A stretch of 64,000 nt of DNA, taken from assembly GCF_040833955.1 (NCBI RefSeq), contig NZ_CP162133.1, forward strand, positions 2,316,001-2,380,000. Reading direction: 5' to 3'. The first letter of the stretch is position 1, and every line of letters begins with the position of its first letter. The notes below the pieces were generated by a model. That model was not told where the DNA came from. It was given only the letters and a program-made list of their open reading frames with translations, and ran no database searches. Origin of the DNA: Leptospira sp. WS60.C2. GTDB lineage: Bacteria; Spirochaetota; Leptospiria; Leptospirales; Leptospiraceae. The translations under genes were made by a program, and so were the position numbers. Below are positions 57,976 to 64,000 of this stretch, piece after piece.

Positions 57976-59043
57976 TTAATTCCCTCTCGACTTTAATAAT
58001 TCAATCATTTTTGGTACTAATTCTTCTACTGGGAGAACAAAATCAATTCCCCCAAGTTCAACTGCCACGCGGTTCATTCCGTATACTACGGAAGTTGCCT
58101 CATTTTGCGCCAAAGTAATACCACCTTTTGCGTGTATGTTGGCGATTGAGTGTGAGCCATCTTTCCCCATGCCCGTCATGATCATAGAGAGCAAATGGTC
58201 TGCTCCATAAGATTCCATCAAACTTTCAAACAAAACTTCGATGGAAGGTCTATGCCCATTCACTTGTTCCGAATGAGAGAGCTCAATCAAACGGTCTTTT
58301 CCTTTTGTCACTACCTTCATTTGGTAGTCCCCTGGGGCAATGTAAGCAGTTCCTGCTTGCACCACGTCACCCTGCTCTGCTTCTTTCACATGTATTTTAG
58401 ACAGAGAATTCAATCTGTCCGCAAAAGCTTTCGTAAATCCCGCTGGCATGTGTTGCACCACAAAGATTGGCTTTGCAAAATCAGCTGGAATTCCCGCAAA
58501 AACGGTTTGTAACGCTTTTGGACCTCCAGTAGAGGTTCCAATTCCGATAGCATCTACTTGGATCGGTTTTTGAAAACTTTTATTTATTTGCCTGTCAGTC
58601 CGTTCTGGCCGAGAAATAGGCTCTGGACTGACCAGTTTGGAATCGGAGAAACCTTTGATCTTTAATGATAAAACGGCCGCAATGTCCTCTGGAGAAAACT
58701 GGTTTCCACTCGATGGTTTAGGGATGAAGTCAACAGCCCCGAGTTCGAGGGCTTTAAAAGTTGCATCAGCACCATGTTGCGTGAGCACCGACAACATAAT
58801 CACATGACTTGGGAGTTTTCTCTTTTTGATTTCTGCAAGAGCAGTTAGCCCATCCATGATGGGCATCTCAATGTCTAAAACGATAAAATCAGGTTTTAGT
58901 TTTTCTGCTAAATCAATACAATCCATTCCTGTTTTGCCAGTGGCAATGACAGTCACTTCATCTTTTTTTGATAGAGTATCACTTAATATATTTCTCACAA
59001 GCAGTGAGTCATCAATGATCACAACAGTAGGTTTTTTGTTCAT
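57976..59043 (-). CDS. cheB: Chemotaxis protein-glutamate methylesterase CheB
   Basis: 355 residues: receiver (VVIIDDSLLVRNILS, phospho-Asp57 in FIVLDIEMPIMDG), linker, then the methylesterase domain with IGTSTGGPKAL (Ser), VQHMPAGFTKAFADRLN (His) and MTGMGKDGSHS (Asp). It demethylates chemoreceptors. Its ATG overlaps the cheA stop by 4 bases. No cheR lies beside it. Confidence 0.95.
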   Translation of the reverse strand: MNKKPTVVIIDDSLLVRNILSDTLSKKDEVTVIATGKTGMDCIDLAEKLKPDFIVLDIEMPIMDGLTALAEIKKRKLPSHVIMLSVLTQHGADATFKALELGAVDFIPKPSSGNQFSPEDIAAVLSLKIKGFSDSKLVSPEPISRPERTDRQINKSFQKPIQVDAIGIGTSTGGPKALQTVFAGIPADFAKPIFVVQHMPAGFTKAFADRLNSLSKIHVKEAEQGDVVQAGTAYIAPGDYQMKVVTKGKDRLIELSHSEQVNGHRPSIEVLFESLMESYGADHLLSMIMTGMGKDGSHSIANIHAKGGITLAQNEATSVVYGMNRVAVELGGIDFVLPVEELVPKMIELLKSRGN

Positions 59044-62000
59044 GATTTATGAATTAACTCAACTAACTCGTCAAAATCTGGTAAAAATACTAAAACACCA
59101 ATTAAGTTGCTACCTTGGTGATTGAATTCTGTATGCATCGACAAAAACTTTGTTCTTTCTGGTTTTACGATGTCTATGACTTCCATGAAACTTCCCGTGA
59201 TCATTTCCGGTACCGACGGCAAAATTTCTTTTTTCAATTTATTGGAAAGAGAATTCATCACACTCGAACAAACAATATTGGAAATTTCAGACAAAACAGA
59301 AACCATATCATCGGATAATTTGTTCGTACTATTTTCAGCATATTTTGCTTCTTCGGAACCCAATAATTCTTTTGCAATTTCTGACCCATTTTCTTCCGAA
59401 AACATCATCAACAAATTTCCATTCAAATCCCCAGTCATACGGATTTTCATTCCAAAGAATTGGTCCATAGAATATCTAAATTCTTTCGCCAAACCATCAC
59501 GATCCGTGAGTTTGATTTCAGGAATAAACAATTCTACTTCTTTTCCAACTAATTGTGACAATACGACACCGGCATTCATCATGCCCGTATTCACTATATT
59601 TTCTAATTTTTTAATGTCTTTAGAAGACATGATCTCGTTAATCGCATCAGTATTCAGTGCAGCAACTTGATTAAGTCGTTCTTCTTTTTGTTCTACAAAT
59701 CCTTTGATGATTTCAGCAGCTTGTTCTCTTTCTGATAGTTTGACATTTTCAATCTTAGCAACATCTGCCAACCGATGGATCTCATCTGTTTTGTGATCTA
59801 ACACCAAAGTGGCAGTTTGTGTTTCTTTGGGGGAATTATGTTCTTCAGAATGGCCATTAACAGTTGACTTTGTATTTGAAACTTCTGTGGTGATCTTTTG
59901 ATTCGTTACAGGTTCTTCTGTAAATACTTCTTCCTTCGGAACAATGATGTGTTTTTCGATTTTATGTTTTTCTTTTTTGATCCGTGATTTGTCTTTGGCA
60001 CGTAATTCAATCAGCTTTGCATTGTAACGATTTGTAGAATGATTTGATTTGAATATATATTCAGAATCCGACATCTCCAAGGATCGAATCGAGGAAGAAC
60101 GTTTCATCATTTCTCCCGAAACCAATTTGTCGGTCCAATCCACTTTGTCGGCGGCAATTTCCACAAGTCCAGGAATATCCAAAACCAAAATGATGGTTCC
60201 ATCTCCCATAATCGTCGCACCAGTCAAACCTTGCACATCTTGGAAATTTTTTCCTAAGGATTTGATGACCGTTTCATGTTTTCCAATGAGGTCATCCACC
60301 ATAAACCCTAGCTTTCTGGTTTTGTAGTTCACGATGACAACGGGTACTTCCAACATCTCTTGTTTATCAGCAAGACCCAAAATACGATTCAAACGGTAAA
60401 TAGGAAGAACTTCTCCGCGTAAATTGATGATTTCGTGTCCTTCAAGAGTTGTGATTTGATCTAGATTGACTTTGATCGTCTCTGATACTTCTGATAATGG
60501 GAACGCATACACTTCTTCTTCCATAATCACTAAAATCGATGGAATGATCGCAAGTGCTTGCGGGAAAGACAGCGTAAAAGAAGAACCTTTTCCTTCTTCC
60601 GAATGGATGATGATTTTTCCTTTAAACTCTTCAATGAGTTTGTTCACAACATTCATCCCAACACCACGACCAGAGATGTCAGAAATTTTATCTGCGGTAG
60701 AAAATCCTGGAGCAAAAATAAACTGGAAGATATCTGATTCGGAAAGGTTTTGTGAATCAGCTTCTGTAACTAACCCCCGTTCGATGGCTTTTTTTAGAAT
60801 TTTATTTTTATTAAGTCCTTTTCCATCATCCCGAATTTCAACAAGAATGTTAGAACCGCCTTGGTAGGCATTGAGTTCCACAGTTCCTTCTTCGGACTTA
60901 CCGGCCAGTCTTCGTTCTTCGGGAGATTCAATTCCATGATCGACAGAATTTCGAATGAGATGGATGAGTGGTTCCCCAATCGCATCAATAACCTTTTTAT
61001 CAAGTTCCGTATTTTCCCCACGTAAAACCAAATTGACTTGTTTTCCCGTTTCTAAGGACAAATCTCGGATGAGTCTTGTAAAACGATTGAAAACCGAACC
61101 AATAGGAACCATACGAATGTTCATGATTCCAGTTTGTAGGTCTTTGGAAATACGATTGATTTGATCAATTTTCCCTTTGAGTTCGTTGAATAAAGAATCT
61201 TCACCAAACTGGGCCACTAAATCATCATAGATTTTTTGGAATCCCGAATTTGTGATCACTAGCTCTCCCACGTTGTTCATGAGCTGGTCAAGCTTATCGG
61301 AAGAAACCTTGATAGTTCTCATCACCACTTTAGAATCGGTGACGGCTTTTTCAAAATTGGCGGAACCTTTCTCTTGGTTTTTCTCTTCCAATTCATTAGT
61401 AACTGTATTCAGAGTTAATGGTTCCGAAGATAAGGTAGCACCTAACGTTCGTTTCTCCAAGGCTTCCATTTCCGTTTCAGGAATGTGGATCTCTTGAATG
61501 GAAAGAGAATCCACCATATCAATGTTACATTTCGTATATAATTCGTCTTTTGTGTATTTTGTGACAGTGACAAAGGAAAGAGCAAAACTACCTTGTCCAT
61601 TGTCCAATGCATCCTCCGAAGGATTACATTTGATGAGAATTCCAGACTGTTTAACAGACTGCAAAATCAAAAGAAGTCTGAGGTTCTGCATCGGTGTGTC
61701 ATTTTTTAAACGTAATTCAACACTGAATGTGGATTGTCCGTCTTCTTCTTTAAGGGCCAAACGAATCTCTGAAATTTCTTCTTCTGTTAACTCACCTATA
61801 CCTGTAATTTTTACACCTGTATTTTGTTTGGCGCTAGAAGAACTAGTGGTTTTGGGACTGGATCCACCACCCGATACAGAAACTTCGTAATCTTGTAATT
61901 TCTGAATCATGTCTGTGAAAGGAGTTTCCACTTTTACACCATTGGCGACACCCTCTATCACTTGTTTGATCAAATCAAAACATTCGAAAAGTAAATTCAC

Positions 62001-62261
62001 CAACTTGACATTGATTTCCAAACTTCCTTCTCTAATCTTTTGAAGGAGGTTTTCCATTGTGTGAGCTAGGTCAGATAGGTTGTACAAACCAACAAAGGCA
62101 GAAGAACTTTTTAAGGAATGCGCTGCTCGAAAGATATCATTAATGATTTCTGGATTTTCGTGGTCTTTTTCCAGTTTTACCAAATTTGAATTCAGTTCTT
62201 CAATTTGGTCTTCGGACTCTTCCAGAAAAACTTCTGTGTATTCACCTAAAATTCCAGCCAA
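59040..62261 (-). CDS. cheA: CheA histidine kinase fused to a CheC-like domain
   Basis: 1073 residues. Order: Hpt with His48 in FRAAHSLKSSSAF (1-110), an intermediate domain near 165-285 that may be P2-like, P3 dimerisation (KLDQLMNNVGELVITNSGF), ATPase (LIHLIRNSVDHGIESPEER, DDGKGLNK, GRGVGMNVV), CheW-like P5 (LVIMEEEVYAFPLSEVSETI), a Glu/Lys-rich linker, then a CheC-like domain (about 865-1073). That domain keeps one CheC site, SVLSEISN with Pro 22 residues on; the first site (KKLENIVN) lacks Glu at the usual place. CheC proteins bind or dephosphorylate CheY-P. It overlaps cheB by 4 bases. Confidence 0.93.
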   Translation of the reverse strand: MAGILGEYTEVFLEESEDQIEELNSNLVKLEKDHENPEIINDIFRAAHSLKSSSAFVGLYNLSDLAHTMENLLQKIREGSLEINVKLVNLLFECFDLIKQVIEGVANGVKVETPFTDMIQKLQDYEVSVSGGGSSPKTTSSSSAKQNTGVKITGIGELTEEEISEIRLALKEEDGQSTFSVELRLKNDTPMQNLRLLLILQSVKQSGILIKCNPSEDALDNGQGSFALSFVTVTKYTKDELYTKCNIDMVDSLSIQEIHIPETEMEALEKRTLGATLSSEPLTLNTVTNELEEKNQEKGSANFEKAVTDSKVVMRTIKVSSDKLDQLMNNVGELVITNSGFQKIYDDLVAQFGEDSLFNELKGKIDQINRISKDLQTGIMNIRMVPIGSVFNRFTRLIRDLSLETGKQVNLVLRGENTELDKKVIDAIGEPLIHLIRNSVDHGIESPEERRLAGKSEEGTVELNAYQGGSNILVEIRDDGKGLNKNKILKKAIERGLVTEADSQNLSESDIFQFIFAPGFSTADKISDISGRGVGMNVVNKLIEEFKGKIIIHSEEGKGSSFTLSFPQALAIIPSILVIMEEEVYAFPLSEVSETIKVNLDQITTLEGHEIINLRGEVLPIYRLNRILGLADKQEMLEVPVVIVNYKTRKLGFMVDDLIGKHETVIKSLGKNFQDVQGLTGATIMGDGTIILVLDIPGLVEIAADKVDWTDKLVSGEMMKRSSSIRSLEMSDSEYIFKSNHSTNRYNAKLIELRAKDKSRIKKEKHKIEKHIIVPKEEVFTEEPVTNQKITTEVSNTKSTVNGHSEEHNSPKETQTATLVLDHKTDEIHRLADVAKIENVKLSEREQAAEIIKGFVEQKEERLNQVAALNTDAINEIMSSKDIKKLENIVNTGMMNAGVVLSQLVGKEVELFIPEIKLTDRDGLAKEFRYSMDQFFGMKIRMTGDLNGNLLMMFSEENGSEIAKELLGSEEAKYAENSTNKLSDDMVSVLSEISNIVCSSVMNSLSNKLKKEILPSVPEMITGSFMEVIDIVKPERTKFLSMHTEFNHQGSNLIGVLVFLPDFDELVELIHKS

Positions 62262-62279
62262 TGTCGTATCCCCTATTCC

Positions 62280-62783
62280 TTACTTTGCGGTGGAAACAAA
62301 ATTAACGATTTGTTCCAAATCCAAATTCAAAATCAAATGGTCTTCATACCTGGAAACAGATTCGACCATCTTACTATAGTTTAACGACAAGTCATCCGTT
62401 GTATAACTGATAAAATCTTTTTGGATTTTTACGACTTGTTTGACTTCATCGACCAAAATACCTATTCGTTTTTCGTCTAACATTACCACCACAATACGCG
62501 AGATTGGGTATATGTCAGAATCGATGTCGTGGAATCTCTTTTTTAAATCCACAATCGGAATGATTTCACCGCGAAGGTTAATCACACCTAAAATATAATC
62601 TTCCACATTGGGAATGCGTGTGATAAGGACTGGTTTTAAAATCTCATGTACAAGAAGCAAACGAAGTCCAAAAAATTCCTTTTCAATGGTAAAGGTAAGG
62701 AATTGTTCAAGATCTCCTAAATCGGACTCTTGTTCCATTTTGGTTCTTTCCGCAAGGGATGTGAGGAGTTTTTCTTGGTCCAT
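62280..62783 (-). CDS. cheW: Chemotaxis coupling protein CheW
   Basis: 167 residues with the CheW beta-barrel: FLTFTIEKEFFGLRLLLVHEIL, VEDYILGVINLRGEIIPIVDLKKRF and RIVVVMLDEKRIGILVDEVK. It bridges receptors and CheA. The ATG lies 36 bases after the cyclo-ligase stop, the widest junction in this leftward run, and the stop is 18 bases before cheA. Confidence 0.95.
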   Translation of the reverse strand: MDQEKLLTSLAERTKMEQESDLGDLEQFLTFTIEKEFFGLRLLLVHEILKPVLITRIPNVEDYILGVINLRGEIIPIVDLKKRFHDIDSDIYPISRIVVVMLDEKRIGILVDEVKQVVKIQKDFISYTTDDLSLNYSKMVESVSRYEDHLILNLDLEQIVNFVSTAK

Positions 62784-62819
62784 ATGCTACCTGGAATCGT
62801 GTCAGAATCCCTGATGGAT

Positions 62820-63404
62820 TCAATCCAAAAAAGAATGAATCTGAAATTCCGTAATCATTTTTCCTACTTTTGTATCGTGTACTTCTTCTAGGAATGGGAC
62901 GGGAAAAAATTTAGAAAAACTAAATCCAATCGTCTTCTTTTGGACTGATTTATTTCCTAAAATACGATCGTAATACCCGCCCCCGCGACCAAGTCTGTAT
63001 CCATTTTGGTTGTACCCCAGAGCAGGGATTAAAATCAAATCAGCATCTTCTACGGAGATCTCCTCATCTCCAATCGGCTCAAAAATCCCATGCGGTCCTT
63101 TTTCAAAAGAGAACGGACGAAAGAATCTCAACCCAAACTCTCCCTCCGCTTTTGGAAAATACCATTTTGCGGAATGACGAAATTCAATAAAACCTGTCGG
63201 TCTTGGTAATGGTGAGGATTCCACAAGTGGCAACACATCCACTTCAAAACGCATATCAGGCACATAGGTGATGATTTTGGATTTTCCCTGTAAAAGGGGG
63301 AAGAGTCTTTTTAAGATAGCTGCTTCTAATTCCTCACGGTCAGTGAGTTTGGCGATGTTGGTTTTTAAAATTTCCCTTGCGTCTTTTTTTGCAATTGGAT
63401 TCAA
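62820..63404 (-). CDS. 5-formyltetrahydrofolate cyclo-ligase
   Basis: 194 residues. The ATP/folate motifs are visible: EFRHSAKWYFPKAEGE, LILIPALGYNQNGYRLGRGGGYYDRIL. It converts 5-formyl-THF to methenyl-THF with ATP. It overlaps zapA by 4 bases; the zapA - cyclo-ligase (ygfA) order also occurs in proteobacteria, where 6S RNA lies between, but here there is no space for an RNA. Confidence 0.92.
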   Translation of the reverse strand: MNPIAKKDAREILKTNIAKLTDREELEAAILKRLFPLLQGKSKIITYVPDMRFEVDVLPLVESSPLPRPTGFIEFRHSAKWYFPKAEGEFGLRFFRPFSFEKGPHGIFEPIGDEEISVEDADLILIPALGYNQNGYRLGRGGGYYDRILGNKSVQKKTIGFSFSKFFPVPFLEEVHDTKVGKMITEFQIHSFLD

Positions 63405-63718
63405 AAATGATCCCCAATGATTCCCTCTTCTAAAAGGGAAATGATTTTTTTGGTTCGTTCTTCGAGCTCAGGATTTTCATTTACTTTAGAACTTAGATCT
63501 CGCATTTGAAAAAGTTCATCAGCTAAATTTAGGGCACAAAGTACGGCTAATTTGGTTTTGGAAGCATTCGGTAAAACTTTTCCTAGCTCAAGTAAACGTG
63601 ATTCCACGTAATCAGCCACTTCTGAAATGTATCCAGAAGAGGCTTCTCCAACGATGGTATAAGTTTCACCAAAGATTTGTTTGGTGATTTTATGAGAGTT
63701 AGGGGCAGATTCTGCCAT
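63401..63718 (-). CDS. zapA: Cell division protein ZapA
   Basis: 105 residues. KITKQIFGETYTIVGEASSGYISEVADYVESRLLEL is the ZapA N-terminal domain and ASKTKLAVLCALNLADELFQ the start of the coiled coil. ZapA bundles FtsZ filaments. It is 5 bases downstream of the acidic protein and overlaps the cyclo-ligase gene. Confidence 0.9.
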   Translation of the reverse strand: MAESAPNSHKITKQIFGETYTIVGEASSGYISEVADYVESRLLELGKVLPNASKTKLAVLCALNLADELFQMRDLSSKVNENPELEERTKKIISLLEEGIIGDHF

Positions 63719-63723
63719 AACAA

Positions 63724-64000
63724 TTATTTTGGATCGTCTTCAATGATGAGAAAATCGTCGTCGTCATCGGCATCGAAAACGCTAATGGCTTCATCTTCAT
63801 CATCAATGATGATATCATCATCCTCATCAATTTCGACAGTAGGAACTTCATCTTCTGATTCGACAATTAACTCTTCTTTTTCAAACGAAGCAGAAGCTGG
63901 CGTTTTTTCTAAGACGTCTTCTGCATGGAATTCCGACTCATCTTCATCCAGTAAAATGATTTCATCATCGTCTTCCGAGGTAAGGCTAGGAGTCGCCACT
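63724..64000 (-). CDS. Acidic low-complexity protein (5' end outside window)
   Basis: The open frame runs to the window edge; at least 91 residues, very rich in Asp and Glu, with repeated patches DDDDD and EDEDESEFH. A GTG at 63997-63999 is in frame but nothing marks it as the start, so more may lie beyond. It is 5 bases before zapA. No fold is expected; function unknown. Confidence 0.55.
   Translation of the reverse strand, partial: VATPSLTSEDDDEIILLDEDESEFHAEDVLEKTPASASFEKEELIVESEDEVPTVEIDEDDDIIIDDEDEAISVFDADDDDDFLIIEDDPK

Noticed and set aside
63390..63410. A 6S RNA between zapA and the cyclo-ligase gene
   Set aside because: The genes overlap by 4 bases, so no room exists, unlike the zapA-ssrS-ygfA arrangement of proteobacteria.

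Overview
The window looks like chromosomal DNA of a spirochaete of the genus Leptospira, probably one of the saprophytic species. The evidence is the adjacent pair of flagellar sheath genes flaA2-flaA1, a P83/100-family protein, a very large GreA with a long N-terminal extension, a 7TMR-DISM hybrid histidine kinase, moderately AT-rich coding sequence, and many small exported or TPR proteins. The genus is an inference from gene content and order; no search was possible. Genes are densely packed, often overlapping by 1-11 bases. No gene-free stretch exceeds about 300 bases, and I saw no insertion sequence, prophage or CRISPR array.

Region 1 (1-9.1 kb): the 5' part of a Fur-family regulator, an LptE-like lipoprotein, an exported M23 peptidase, giant GreA, then a PUR-domain protein with flaA2 and flaA1, and a stand-alone cyclic-nucleotide-binding protein. 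Region 2 (8.5-15.9 kb): a NarL-type response regulator converging on a hybrid kinase, a HerA-like ATPase, groES-groEL under two CIRCE operators, and a small GGQ release-factor-like protein. Region 3 (16-25 kb): a leftward set with a lipoyl-domain protein, a phosphoesterase, Mrp and a UVR-motif protein; a rightward pair of a GHKL-type ATPase and a PabB-PabC fusion; and a leftward xerD - RsbW-like kinase - hslV - hslU set.

Region 4 (25-38 kb): trxB, ilvBN, a TPR protein, a disrupted lipoprotein gene, an MFS transporter, P83/100, and an overlapping serC - unknown - rpiB - LamG-like set. Region 5 (38-46 kb) is rich in unknowns: a degenerate RHH/PIN toxin-antitoxin-like pair, a 930-residue membrane protein, a phosphoglycerate-mutase-like metalloenzyme, and a TPR plus fibronectin-III-like exported pair. 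Region 6 (45.7-52.3 kb): a methyltransferase, a compact UvrD-like helicase, tRNA-Val(GAC), and a membrane protein / SGNH / SGNH / MBOAT cluster that looks like envelope O-acylation.

Region 7 (53-64 kb) is a near-continuous leftward run: acidic protein - zapA - 5-formyl-THF cyclo-ligase - cheW - cheA(-cheC) - cheB - cheY - scpA - scpB - pheA - tyrA - NamZ-like. Most junctions overlap or are under 7 bases. It joins cell division, chemotaxis, chromosome condensation, aromatic amino-acid synthesis and peptidoglycan recycling in what may be one transcription unit. The strongest follow-up candidates are the CheA-CheC fusion with one altered CheC site, the GHKL ATPase coupled to pabBC, the kinase inside the xerD-hslVU set, the PUR protein at the head of the flaA operon, the decayed RHH/PIN pair, and the disrupted lipoprotein gene.
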